A DNA stretch of 51,360 nt from Chloroflexota bacterium (GTDB lineage Bacteria; Chloroflexota; Anaerolineae; UBA4142; SHND01): assembly GCA_016209205.1 (NCBI GenBank), contig JACQWQ010000020.1, positions 1 to 51,360 on the forward strand, read 5' to 3'. This document shows positions 1-7,620 of this stretch, in pieces (the stretch's first letter is position 1; each line of letters starts with the position of its first letter). A program made the translations under genes and the position numbers. The notes below the pieces were generated by a model. That model did not search any database. It was not told the origin of the DNA and saw nothing but the letters and a program-made list of their open reading frames with translations.

Positions 1-340
1 CGGATGTAGAACCTCTCAAGTCGCTGGTGCAAGCACCTCCCGCGCTGGCTGGACCAGCTCAAACTGCTGCCAACTGGGGTAAACACGCTCACAAGGCAAC
101 TTTCTGTGCGCTATCCGATTGTTAAGGTGCGAAATTTAGGCTCAGGGTTCATTGCTGAGATTATCAGGAAATTCGCGATTACAGCGAAAATTTCAGCGAA
201 AGGTCAGCTTTCACTGCATAATCTCCGTTATCATAGACCATATTGCTACGGCACAATCAACTTGTTTGGAAGATTATACTGCATTTTCGTGCGAAACAGA
301 CGCAGAAACGAATCGGAAAATCCGCCTTGCGGCGATGACT
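1..340. other. Stretch without a confident gene at the window start
   Basis: No convincing gene is seen. One frame on the plus strand stays open across most of this stretch and could encode about 99 residues from an ATG at 106, but it runs antisense into the end of the methyltransferase gene, has no clear ribosome binding site and resembles no family I recognise. It could hold the end of a gene cut by the window edge. Confidence 0.4.
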
Positions 341-937
341 CTATCGTAACTGGAAGGTGTTTTCACCATCTGCTATCCGCGCTCCTCTGCGCGCAATCAC
401 GGTGACATAGGCGCGGTGTCCGTTGTCGGTTTCTTGGAGGTGGAGAAGTTCGAGGTTGGCAAAATAGGCAGGGATGGTGGCGGGGTCGAAACGATGCGCA
501 GGATTGAACGCGGGATAATATCTTTGGTCGGCGACGGTAAAAGTTTCAAAGAAAACGGTGCCCCCGGGCGCGAGCAAGGCGGCGAAATTTACTCGGGGGT
601 CGAAAAAGCGGGTGCAGAGAATGGTGTCGAAAATGTTCGGGGGAAAAGGCAGCGCGCACGCGTTGGCAAGAACGCAGGGCAGATATGGCGCGGCGTGGGA
701 TAACCCCTCGTCGGAAATGTCGCTCACGACGACGCGCCACTGCGCGGATTGTTCTGCGAGCCAACGCGCGTTTTGCCCCATGCCGCCCGCGAGGTCGAGG
801 ACGCGTCCCGGTTTCAATAAATGGGCGAGACGCGTCAAACGTTTGTTGACGCGGCGCGGCGCCTGTGCGCCGCGATATTTTTTGTTCCAACGCGCGCGGT
901 CGTCGAGAACAGAAATGCGCGTATCAACTGACGGCAT
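341..937 (-). CDS. Class I SAM-dependent methyltransferase
   Basis: A 198-residue protein with a Rossmann-type methyltransferase fold. The SAM-binding glycine-rich motif I (VLDLAGGMGQNARWLAE) is near residues 46-62, an acidic strand follows (VVVSDIS), and FDTILCTRFFD fits the post-motif region. The substrate is not evident; relatives are annotated only as class I methyltransferases, with tellurite-resistance TehB-like proteins among the similar ones. I chose the ATG at 937, which overlaps the end of the upstream xisI by 14 bases. An earlier ATG at 988 would force a 65-base overlap and add a poorly conserved leader. It appears to be co-transcribed with the XisH/XisI pair. Confidence 0.8.
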   Translation of the reverse strand: MPSVDTRISVLDDRARWNKKYRGAQAPRRVNKRLTRLAHLLKPGRVLDLAGGMGQNARWLAEQSAQWRVVVSDISDEGLSHAAPYLPCVLANACALPFPPNIFDTILCTRFFDPRVNFAALLAPGGTVFFETFTVADQRYYPAFNPAHRFDPATIPAYFANLELLHLQETDNGHRAYVTVIARRGARIADGENTFQLR

Positions 938-1259
938 AGCCCGTAAAGGGTCGCTTACTCGGAGCGTGGAAAGCAAGGACGATGTCATGGCGCGGAACGC
1001 CGAGTTCCTCTAATTCACGCGCGACGCCATACTCGGTCCCATCGTGTTGAATCCAGATTTTGCTATTGATAATGTCAATGTGAATTACCGTGCCTTCAAT
1101 CCGACGCAAACCGTCCCAGCCCGCTTGTGTTAATTCATAGTGGTCTTGAGCTTGATCAAAAATCGTTTCAGTGCGCACGTCGCCAAATGCCGGTTTGTAT
1201 TTTGCATGACCGCGAATGACTTGTTTGATCAGATCACGATAATGGGCTACGGTATCCAT
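924..1259 (-). CDS. xisI: XisI-family protein (fdxN element excision controlling factor-like)
   Basis: A 111-residue protein recognisable from its start (MDTVAHYRDLIKQVI), the central IHIDIINSKIWIQHDGTEYG block and the VLAFHAPSKRPFTGYAV end, all typical of XisI. XisI was named for a protein needed with XisH for fdxN element excision in Anabaena, but homologues are widespread in cyanobacteria and Chloroflexota far from any such element, and their function is unsettled. A toxin-antitoxin-like or nuclease-partner role has been suggested. It overlaps xisH by 13 bases, so the pair is very likely translationally coupled. No excision element or recombinase is visible nearby. Confidence 0.9.
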   Translation of the reverse strand: MDTVAHYRDLIKQVIRGHAKYKPAFGDVRTETIFDQAQDHYELTQAGWDGLRRIEGTVIHIDIINSKIWIQHDGTEYGVARELEELGVPRHDIVLAFHAPSKRPFTGYAVS

Positions 1260-1660
1260 TCTTCAATCACCTCCCGATTCGGATCGAAAACGATCAAACT
1301 CATTTCGGCTCTGACCATCAACTCTCCGAGTGGTTCGCTAAAGATGCCGTCGTAAGCATCACGCGGCACTGCCAAGTACAGCTGCCAGTCGGGATGAAGC
1401 TCTTGCAAAATCTTGCGATACATTTCATACGCGCCATAGGCTTCCTGCAAATCCGCCACTTCGGAGGGACCGATAAAACTCTTGACCTCGACGACGATTT
1501 TATGGTCAGATTTTTCTGCGGCTACAAGTTTTTCTGCGCCAAGGTCGGCGTAAAGCCGGCGTATGCCATAGACAAGCGGAAACGGATCATGCGTAATTGT
1601 CCAGCCGTCTCGCACCAGTGCTTTCTTGACGGTTTCGTGATAAATGTCGCGTGTTGCCAT
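1247..1660 (-). CDS. xisH: XisH-family protein, PD-(D/E)XK nuclease-like fold
   Basis: A 137-residue XisH homologue. The core has Asp39 (YADLGAEKL), then a strand ending in Glu58-Val-Lys60 (IVVEVKSFIG), the spacing of a PD-(D/E)XK nuclease active site. The following region (VADLQEAYGAYEMYRKIL) is characteristic of XisH. Whether it cuts nucleic acid is unknown; in Anabaena it is described as a controlling factor rather than the recombinase. It is the first gene of the xisH-xisI-methyltransferase run. The gap to the acyl-CoA synthetase gene behind it is only 38 bp. Confidence 0.9.
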   Translation of the reverse strand: MATRDIYHETVKKALVRDGWTITHDPFPLVYGIRRLYADLGAEKLVAAEKSDHKIVVEVKSFIGPSEVADLQEAYGAYEMYRKILQELHPDWQLYLAVPRDAYDGIFSEPLGELMVRAEMSLIVFDPNREVIEEWIP

Positions 1661-1698
1661 GTTTCAAAATGATAGCACTAATGTATCTGTGTCCCAAG

Positions 1699-4269
1699 TT
1701 ACTGCTTTTCCTGCTCCAACAACTTTCGCTTGAACACCTTACCCACGAACGTTTTGGGCAAAGCATCGCGAAATTCGATTGCATCGGGCACGTTGAGTTC
1801 CGGCAGACGCGAGCGCGCAAATTTTAGAATTTCGTCGGCAGTCGGTTTTTCGCCGCGCCGCGCAACGATGTATGCTTTGATGATTTCGCCTTTCGCCTCG
1901 CGTGTCGCGTGTCTCATCTCTCGTGTCGCGTGTCTCGTGTCTCGTGTCTCGTCTCTCGCCTCCCGTTCGTCGCCGTCCAGAACGTTGCGGCGAACGTTCT
2001 CTACTGGAATTCCCAACACCGCCGCTTCGCTCACTTTGGGGTGCTCGAACAGGACTTCTTCAATGTCGCGCGGAAAAATCGTTTGACCGTTTTTGTGAAT
2101 CAAATCGCTCTTGCGGTCAATGAACGTGAAATACCCCTCTTCGTCCATACGCGCAATGTCGCCCGTGTACAGCCAACCGTCGCGTAACGCGCGTTCGGTT
2201 TGCGCCGCATTTTCCCAATACCCTTTCATCACTTGCGGACCACGCACGACGAGTTCGCCGATTTCACCCGTCGCCAAGTCCCAACCCGTTTCCATGTCAA
2301 CAATTTTCGCGTCCGTGTCGGGCAGCGGCAAACCGATCGTGCCCGGCGCCGCGTCGCCAAAAATCGGGTTCGCGTGCGTGACGGGACTCGCTTCGGTCAA
2401 ACCGTATCCTTCGACCAAACGCCCGCGTGTAATTTTTTCAAACGCCTCTTGCACCTCGAGGGGCAGCGGCGCGGCGCCCGACAGGCACGCGCGAATAAAT
2501 CTCACGCCGAATTTGCGCACGTTAGGAAATTGATTGATCGCCAGATACAGACTCGGCACGCCGGGGAAAATCGAAGGGTGATACGATTGAATCGCTGCGA
2601 GCATCAACCCCGTTTGAACCGGCGGCAGCAAAACCATTGCCCCGGCAATCGAAAACGCAAAGTTCATCGCCGTCGTCATGGCGTACGAATGCGCGAGCGG
2701 CAGCGCGGTCAGAATGCGTTCCTGCCCTTCGGTCACGTCGGGCAACCAGTGACGCAGCTGCATGGTATTGGCGACCAAATTCGCGTGCGTGAGCATGACG
2801 CCTTTGGGCAGCGTCGTCGTGCCGGTCGAGTATTGAATCAGCGCGAGGTCGTCGGGAAACACGTCCACGAGCGGCGTGTCTTTGGTAGATTGATCGAGAA
2901 ACTTTTGTAGATAGTGGACGCCGGGGGGGGGTGTTTTGTCGAGCACCGGCGTCGGCGGCAAAAGATTGCGCCCGCGCAAAAGATAGCGGCGCACTTGGGA
3001 AACGTATTCGTCCAGCCCGGTGAGGATGATGTGTTCCAGAGGAGGAGATTGGAGCCGGGAGATTTGAGGATATGCCTGGTGCAGCGCAAGGATGGCACGC
3101 GCGCCGGAATCGGCGAGATGATGCGCGAGTTCGCGCGGGTCGGACAAGGGATTCAAATTGACGACGACCGCGCCTGCTTTCAGCGCGCCGTAATAGCCAA
3201 TCACAAACTGCGGACAATTCGGCAAGAGCAGCGCGACGCGGTCCCCTTTTTTGATGCCGAGCGCGGTCAAACCGTTGGCAAAGCGATTCACTTGCCGCCG
3301 CAGCGAGCGATACGTCAACGTGCTGCCGTAAAACAGCGTCGCGGTCGCGTGGGGAAAACGGCGCGCGGCAATGTCCAAAAACGTAAACAGGGGCTGCGTC
3401 GGATAATTCAGCGTGTACGGCACATCATCTTCATAGTGCAGCAGCCACGGGCGTTTTTGCAGCAGGTTCATTTTTGCGGCGCGGCGGCCCTCCCGCCACG
3501 AGACCGATTCGCCGCCGATGAAACGTTGGATCGCGCGGTTCACCGCGTCGCTGCGCTCCAATTGTACCATGTGCGCCGAGACCGGAATTTTCGCCAGCTG
3601 CGCGTTTGGAATCAGGTCGGCAACCTCTTCGTAACGCGACCGCTCGAACACCAAATCGCGCACGCCGAGAATGACCAACGCCGGCACGTTGATTTTGGGC
3701 AAGACCTCCTTGCCGTTCCACTGCGAAACCGCATCGAGATACATGCGCTTCATGACAAAAAAGGGCGCATTGTATATGATCGGCAAACGTTTGCGCAGCG
3801 GTTCTGCCCATTCCGTCGGCAGGCGCGTGATCAGGTCCTGTGCAAAGCCCAATTTGAAACTGGACGCGGTGCCGATGACGATCAGTTTTTCCACGCGCGA
3901 TGGATTTTGCGCGGTGAACGACGCGGCAATCGCGCCCCCGAACGAGTGACCGATGAGCACGAATTTTGGTGGAAACTTTAGCTGTTCTGCGAGGCGTTCC
4001 AAATCGCCGACATGTTCTTGCATCGTGTACAGGGAATCGGGATGATCGCTCAGCCCGTGCCCACGCACGTCGGGCGCGATGACGCGATATTTTTCGGCAT
4101 ACCGCGCCAGTTGTTTTTCCCATTGCAGCGCATGTCCGCCGAAACCGTGAATGAATAAAATCGTGTGTTCCGCATCGCGCGGTCCCGCATCCACCACGCT
4201 CAAACGGACGCGCGGGGAAATCGAAACAGAGACTTCGGTGCGGTACAAGTCTAAATCGAGTAGAGGCAT
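1699..4269 (-). CDS. Alpha/beta hydrolase fused to acyl-CoA synthetase (AMP-forming)
   Basis: An 856-residue fusion. Residues 1-255 form an alpha/beta hydrolase with HGFGG oxyanion loop (41-45), nucleophile Ser109 in GHSFGG, and likely Asp205 and His233. Residues 270-856 form an AMP-forming ligase of the long-chain fatty-acid-CoA ligase type: phosphate loop YSTGTTTLPKG at 480-490 (unusual Thr in place of the second motif glycine), GYGLTEASP, then YTGDIARMDEEGY and IDRKSD, with C-terminal Lys in FVGKVFKRK. The likely role is to release an acyl group from an ester or thioester and activate it with CoA; the substrate is unknown. A run of 7-bp repeats (1899-1968) is translated within the C-terminal subdomain at about residues 767-793. 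A run of nine C on the coding strand (2923-2931) encodes part of a PPPG stretch. Confidence 0.88.
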   Translation of the reverse strand: MPLLDLDLYRTEVSVSISPRVRLSVVDAGPRDAEHTILFIHGFGGHALQWEKQLARYAEKYRVIAPDVRGHGLSDHPDSLYTMQEHVGDLERLAEQLKFPPKFVLIGHSFGGAIAASFTAQNPSRVEKLIVIGTASSFKLGFAQDLITRLPTEWAEPLRKRLPIIYNAPFFVMKRMYLDAVSQWNGKEVLPKINVPALVILGVRDLVFERSRYEEVADLIPNAQLAKIPVSAHMVQLERSDAVNRAIQRFIGGESVSWREGRRAAKMNLLQKRPWLLHYEDDVPYTLNYPTQPLFTFLDIAARRFPHATATLFYGSTLTYRSLRRQVNRFANGLTALGIKKGDRVALLLPNCPQFVIGYYGALKAGAVVVNLNPLSDPRELAHHLADSGARAILALHQAYPQISRLQSPPLEHIILTGLDEYVSQVRRYLLRGRNLLPPTPVLDKTPPPGVHYLQKFLDQSTKDTPLVDVFPDDLALIQYSTGTTTLPKGVMLTHANLVANTMQLRHWLPDVTEGQERILTALPLAHSYAMTTAMNFAFSIAGAMVLLPPVQTGLMLAAIQSYHPSIFPGVPSLYLAINQFPNVRKFGVRFIRACLSGAAPLPLEVQEAFEKITRGRLVEGYGLTEASPVTHANPIFGDAAPGTIGLPLPDTDAKIVDMETGWDLATGEIGELVVRGPQVMKGYWENAAQTERALRDGWLYTGDIARMDEEGYFTFIDRKSDLIHKNGQTIFPRDIEEVLFEHPKVSEAAVLGIPVENVRRNVLDGDEREARDETRDTRHATREMRHATREAKGEIIKAYIVARRGEKPTADEILKFARSRLPELNVPDAIEFRDALPKTFVGKVFKRKLLEQEKQ
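1899..1968 (-). repeat. Heptanucleotide tandem repeat inside the acyl-CoA synthetase gene
   Basis: Ten consecutive 7-bp units with variants such as CTCGTGT, CGCGTGT, CTCGTCT and CTCATCT (plus strand). It is translated in frame as an Arg/Thr/Glu/His-rich segment (for example DTRHATREMRHATRE) between a strand of the C-terminal subdomain and the GEIIKAYIV strand, where homologues normally have a short turn. Confidence 0.9.
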
Positions 4270-4305
4270 AGGAATTCGAGTGATGAGGACTGAGGACCGA
4301 GTAGG

Positions 4306-4689
4306 TTAACGATTGCTGTCGCGTTGTCGTTCAACGGCGGCGCGCAGGCCGCCAATGATACGTGCTTCCTCTTGCGCAAGCGACATCAAACGATCAAATT
4401 CGGACTGTTCGAGATACTCGCAATCAAAGGCAACATATAACAGAGAACGTGTCTCGGCGCAAGAACCTTTGGCGATTGAGAGAAATTGATGAAACTCGCC
4501 GCGCTTGCCGCGTTCGAATCCTTCGGCAACGTTTGACATCATCGAGACCGAAGCGCGCTGCATTTGTCCGCTCAATCCATAGTCACGTCGCAGTGCCCCT
4601 TTCCGCGTCGCGGTGTAAATTTCTTTGGTCAGCACACGCGCTTTTTGCCATGCGACCAAATCTTCAAACTTTTCGACTTTGTGTGTCAT
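4306..4689 (-). CDS. Four-helix-bundle protein (23S rRNA-intervening-sequence protein family)
   Basis: A 127-residue all-helical protein with the family pattern: FEDLVAWQKARVLTKEIYTAT at the start, a LSGQMQRASVSMMSNVAEGFERG centre and an LAQEEARIIGGLRAA end. The family was first seen in intervening sequences of 23S rRNA, but most members are stand-alone and of unknown function, probably homopentamers. The ATG at 4689 has a GGAGG eight bases upstream; the ATG at 4704 lies at the Shine-Dalgarno sequence itself and is unlikely. It sits between unrelated genes, both flanks carry degenerate GAGGACT-type heptamers, and no rRNA sequence is near. Confidence 0.9.
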   Translation of the reverse strand: MTHKVEKFEDLVAWQKARVLTKEIYTATRKGALRRDYGLSGQMQRASVSMMSNVAEGFERGKRGEFHQFLSIAKGSCAETRSLLYVAFDCEYLEQSEFDRLMSLAQEEARIIGGLRAAVERQRDSNR

Positions 4690-4796
4690 TGCATTTTCCT
4701 CCATTTGAGCTTTGTTGTGGAAATTTGGTCTTGCCTCGCATCACTTCAAATCCTCAGCTCCCATCTCCATTAAAGAATCATACGATGTATATTCGC

Positions 4797-4836
4797 TTGC
4801 CCTCCTTCTCAGTCCTCAGTCCTCATTACTCAGTCC
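4797..4836 (-). repeat. Heptamer repeat overlapping the end of the ThDP beta-subunit gene
   Basis: About five units of TGAGGAC and close variants, read on the minus strand. The last residues (MRTE) and the TAA stop of the downstream-facing ThDP enzyme gene are made of this repeat. A shorter stretch of similar units lies at 4277-4300, just ahead of the start of the acyl-CoA synthetase fusion gene. Confidence 0.75.
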
Positions 4837-5422
4837 TCATCAACACGTCATGTAGGCGATGTACACTATCAGCCAGACTCCCACGCAAATACGGCGTGTC
4901 TTCGGTTTGCTTGCGATTGGGGGGTGGTTCGTGACCGGGCTCGAGACGTACAGAAATCAGGATGGGACCCTGGAGGTGCAGCAATTTGTCCAACTGGGCT
5001 TCGTACTCGCGCGCGTCGGAAAAATGAAACGCGGCGGGGAAACCGCACGCCAACGCGATGTTGTGAAAATCCACCGCGCCCGCGCCGGGAATGTTTTGGT
5101 TGCCCGTCACTTCGTACGTGTTGTTTTGCGCGATAAATAAAATCAAATTGCGGGCGCGGCACTGGGCAATCGTGACGAGCGAACCGAGCGACATGAGCAT
5201 ACTGCCGTCGCCATTGAGACAAAGCACGCGGCGCTGCGGCTGCGCGAGCGCGATGCCGAGCGCGAGCGATTGCGCGTGTCCCATCGCGCTGTCGGCAAAC
5301 GCAAAATCGAGTTCGTGTTTCGAGAGCCGCCCCCACGCGCGCACAAGCGACATGGTGCTGACGACGATTTGGTCGGCGCGGCGACGCGCGAGGGGTTGGA
5401 GAAATTCGGCTTGGGTGAGCAT
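4826..5422 (-). CDS. ThDP-dependent 2-oxoacid decarboxylase, beta (PP-domain) subunit, sulfopyruvate decarboxylase-like
   Basis: A 198-residue ThDP-binding PP domain: the diphosphate/Mg motif begins GDGS at about 71-74 and closes with NNTYEVTGNQ at about 100-109, about 28 residues later as the family requires. Its partner, the PYR domain, is the gene immediately upstream, so the two form one active site at a subunit interface as in sulfopyruvate decarboxylase (ComD/ComE) or phosphonopyruvate decarboxylase. The true substrate cannot be told from sequence. I took the ATG at 5422; a TTG at 5440 is the alternative. The stop is contributed by a heptamer repeat. Confidence 0.85.
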   Translation of the reverse strand: MLTQAEFLQPLARRRADQIVVSTMSLVRAWGRLSKHELDFAFADSAMGHAQSLALGIALAQPQRRVLCLNGDGSMLMSLGSLVTIAQCRARNLILFIAQNNTYEVTGNQNIPGAGAVDFHNIALACGFPAAFHFSDAREYEAQLDKLLHLQGPILISVRLEPGHEPPPNRKQTEDTPYLRGSLADSVHRLHDVLMRTE

Positions 5423-5445
5423 GGGGTAATCGCCAATCAATGAGC

Positions 5446-5494
5446 AGTCATGAGTAATCAGTGACCAGTCATCAGTAATCAGTTATCAGTCATC
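5446..5494 (-). repeat. Heptamer repeat between the two ThDP-enzyme genes
   Basis: Seven in-phase units of CAGTCAT-type sequence (CAGTCAT, GAGTAAT, CAGTGAC, CAGTCAT, CAGTAAT, CAGTTAT, CAGTCAT). The TGA stop of the alpha-subunit gene falls in the final unit, and the array fills most of the gap to the beta-subunit start. Confidence 0.85.
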
Positions 5495-6014
5495 GAATTG
5501 TGTCGGCAATGAGGATGAAGTGCGGAAAGTTATTTTGCAGCGCGCGCTGTTGCGCCGCGACAATTTTTTCCAGGTCGCTGTTGTCGCCGACGAGTTCATA
5601 CGAAAGGTTCCACGCACGCAGCGTCGGTTCGAGCAAGGCGGCGACAGAATCTACCTCGCGGCGCGACAATTCATCGGGCGTGAGGGGGGGGGGCGGATTG
5701 GGCAGTGATTTTATGCCGCGATAGCTGACGAGACAAACGACCGGAATGCGCATGCGAATCAACGCGCCGCGCAGCGCGTCGCCGGATTCCAACAGTCCGG
5801 TATTTTGGATGACGACGAGCGGTTTTTGTCCGCCAATCCACAAACCCGCCGCCGTCGCGAATGCTTCGCCTTCGCGCGTGACGGTGATGAGATAAATATC
5901 GGGATCGTCCGCGAGCGCGTGAAACAGCGCGGCGGTGGAATTGTCGGGCAAGCCGACGACGTGTGTTATGCCGATTTGCTTGAAAGTTTCCAGAACGCGG
6001 CGGGTGGTCAACAT
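5490..6014 (-). CDS. ThDP-dependent 2-oxoacid decarboxylase, alpha (PYR-domain) subunit, sulfopyruvate decarboxylase-like
   Basis: A 174-residue PYR domain. The catalytic glutamate that activates ThDP is in TREGEAFATAAG (Glu48), and GLPDNSTAALFHAL and VVIQNTGLLESGDAL match the sulfopyruvate/phosphonopyruvate decarboxylase alpha subunit. It pairs with the beta subunit encoded 67 bp downstream. I chose the ATG at 6014 (MLTTRRVLETF) because the preceding 12 codons of the longer frame do not look like family sequence. A run of ten C on the coding strand (5684-5693) encodes PPPP in LPNPPPPLTPDE, a site prone to slippage. Confidence 0.85.
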   Translation of the reverse strand: MLTTRRVLETFKQIGITHVVGLPDNSTAALFHALADDPDIYLITVTREGEAFATAAGLWIGGQKPLVVIQNTGLLESGDALRGALIRMRIPVVCLVSYRGIKSLPNPPPPLTPDELSRREVDSVAALLEPTLRAWNLSYELVGDNSDLEKIVAAQQRALQNNFPHFILIADTIR

Positions 6015-6170
6015 GCCGAAATTGTAACAGGCGCATAGGCGAATGGTCAAGCGCGTTTTGGGGCAAGGCTTTTCTCTGTGCGACGCGAAATTCGATTTCG
6101 TGCTATTATCACGGAAATTCCAATCCTTATCCAGCCAATGAAGTCCCGACTCGAAAAGCTAGCATTTTCC

Positions 6171-6240
6171 AACCGCGAATCTACGCGAATTTACGCGAAT
6201 CTTTCCCTTTATTCGCGTAGATTCGCGTAGATTCGCGGTT
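6171..6240. repeat. Long inverted repeat built of CGCGAATC decamers
   Basis: Two 30-base arms (6171-6200 and 6211-6240) match at 29 of 30 positions and enclose a 10-base loop. Each arm is itself three copies of a TACGCGAATC-like decamer. Degenerate relatives occur at 25110-25260, 36850-36930 and 39495-39600, always between genes. It lies just ahead of the GH4 gene and would fold in the 5' leader if the promoter lies upstream. Confidence 0.88.
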
Positions 6241-6282
6241 TCCTATTTGGCGCAGCTTGTCCGGGTTATAAACGTACAAGAA

Positions 6283-7611
6283 ATGGGACAGACAAAAATC
6301 CTCCTCATCGGCGCGGGCAGCACCAGTTTTGGGGTCAGCACCATCGCCGATTTTTTTCAACAGCGTGAAATGTTTTTGGACAGCACGCTCGTTTTGTGCG
6401 ACGTGAACGCGGAAAAATTGGCGCGCGTGCAGCGGCTTGCCGAACGCATGAACGACGCGACGGGCAGACCGTTTCATATCGAAAGCGTGAGCGATTATCG
6501 CCGCGCGTTGGAGGGCGCGCAGTTTGTGTTTGCTTCACTCGAAGTGGATCGTTTGGAACGCTGGAAATTGGATTGGGAGATTCCGTTCCGCTACGGGATT
6601 CGACACGTCTTGGGCGAAAACGGCGGACCGGGCGGCATGTCGCACGCGCTGCGCACGATTCCGCTCGTGTTGGGCATTGCGCGCGAAATGGAACAGCGCG
6701 CGCCCGACGCATACCTCATCAATTATGTGAACCCGCTTTCGCGTGTCTGTCTGGGCGTGACGCGTTACACCAAAATCAAAACGATTGGGATGTGTCATCA
6801 AATCAACAAAGGGTTTTCGCGCGTCGGGCAGGTGTTGGGCATGACGCCGGTCGTGCACGAACATTTTCCTCAAGCCAGCATCGTGCGCGAATTGAAAACG
6901 CGAATTGATTTGAAGCAAGTGGGACTGAACCACCTGACGTGGATGTACGACCTGCGCGACAAAGCGACGGGACGCGATTTGTATCCCGAATTTCGCGCGC
7001 GCTTGGAAGATATGCCTGCGGACTGGGAACCGTTGACGCGGCGGTTGTATCACGCGTTCGGTCTGTTTCCCGATACGGGCGATGGACATGTCGGAGAGTA
7101 TTTTGCGTACGCGTACGAGACGAGTGATTTGCAGGGTTACGATTTTGAAGGTCGCGCCGCGTTGAGCGCCGACCTCGAGGCGCGCGTCGAACGCGCGGCG
7201 ACCGACAACGCGCTGCGCGATGAATTTTTGCACGCAGAATCCGGCGAGCGCGGCGTGAATGTCGCCGCCGCGCTGTTGAATAATTTGAACGCGTACGAAT
7301 TGAATGTGAATGTGGTAAACAATGGCGCGCTGCCGGGGCTGCCCGATTGGGCGGTTGTCGAAGTGCCCGCCGTCATCAGCGGCGCAGGAGTTACACCATT
7401 ACGCGTGCCGCCGTTGCCCGCAGCGATTACGGCAGTGCTGAATCAACAGGTTGCGATTCAAGACCGTGTAGTGGAAGCGGCAGTCCACGGCGACCGTCAA
7501 GCCGCGCTGCAAGCGTTGTTGCTCGATCCGTTAGTGCCAAGTTATGTCGCGGCGGAAAAAATGTTGGATGAGTTGTTGACGACTCATCATAAATACATCA
7601 AGTTTCCATGA
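6283..7611 (+). CDS. Glycoside hydrolase family 4 (alpha-glucosidase/alpha-galactosidase type)
   Basis: A 442-residue GH4 enzyme. The N-terminal NAD(H)-binding loop KILLIGAGSTSFG (5-17) is followed by LVLCDVN, then the family motif NYVNPLS (Asn150) and the metal-binding GMCHQ (Cys171, His172). GH4 enzymes cleave glycosides through an NAD-dependent oxidation-elimination mechanism with a divalent metal. Substrate class (plain or phosphorylated alpha-glucoside, galactoside or glucuronide) is not fixed by sequence alone. The ATG at 6283 is preferred to an upstream TTG at 6247 because the conserved fold begins right after it. It is the first gene of a GH4-GH13-PIG-L operon. Confidence 0.9.
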   Translation: MGQTKILLIGAGSTSFGVSTIADFFQQREMFLDSTLVLCDVNAEKLARVQRLAERMNDATGRPFHIESVSDYRRALEGAQFVFASLEVDRLERWKLDWEIPFRYGIRHVLGENGGPGGMSHALRTIPLVLGIAREMEQRAPDAYLINYVNPLSRVCLGVTRYTKIKTIGMCHQINKGFSRVGQVLGMTPVVHEHFPQASIVRELKTRIDLKQVGLNHLTWMYDLRDKATGRDLYPEFRARLEDMPADWEPLTRRLYHAFGLFPDTGDGHVGEYFAYAYETSDLQGYDFEGRAALSADLEARVERAATDNALRDEFLHAESGERGVNVAAALLNNLNAYELNVNVVNNGALPGLPDWAVVEVPAVISGAGVTPLRVPPLPAAITAVLNQQVAIQDRVVEAAVHGDRQAALQALLLDPLVPSYVAAEKMLDELLTTHHKYIKFP

Positions 7612-7620
7612 AGGGTCTTT

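Noticed and set aside
106..405. A 99-codon plus-strand frame at the window start
   Set aside because: No ribosome binding site, no family resemblance, and overlap with the methyltransferase gene on the other strand.
2914..3981. A 355-codon plus-strand open frame
   Set aside because: It lies antisense to the hydrolase-ligase fusion and has an Arg/Gln/His-rich composition typical of shadow frames.
1699..4269. OleBC olefin-biosynthesis fusion
   Set aside because: The hydrolase nucleophile is Ser in GHSFGG, not the Asp of OleB, and no OleA or OleD gene is near.
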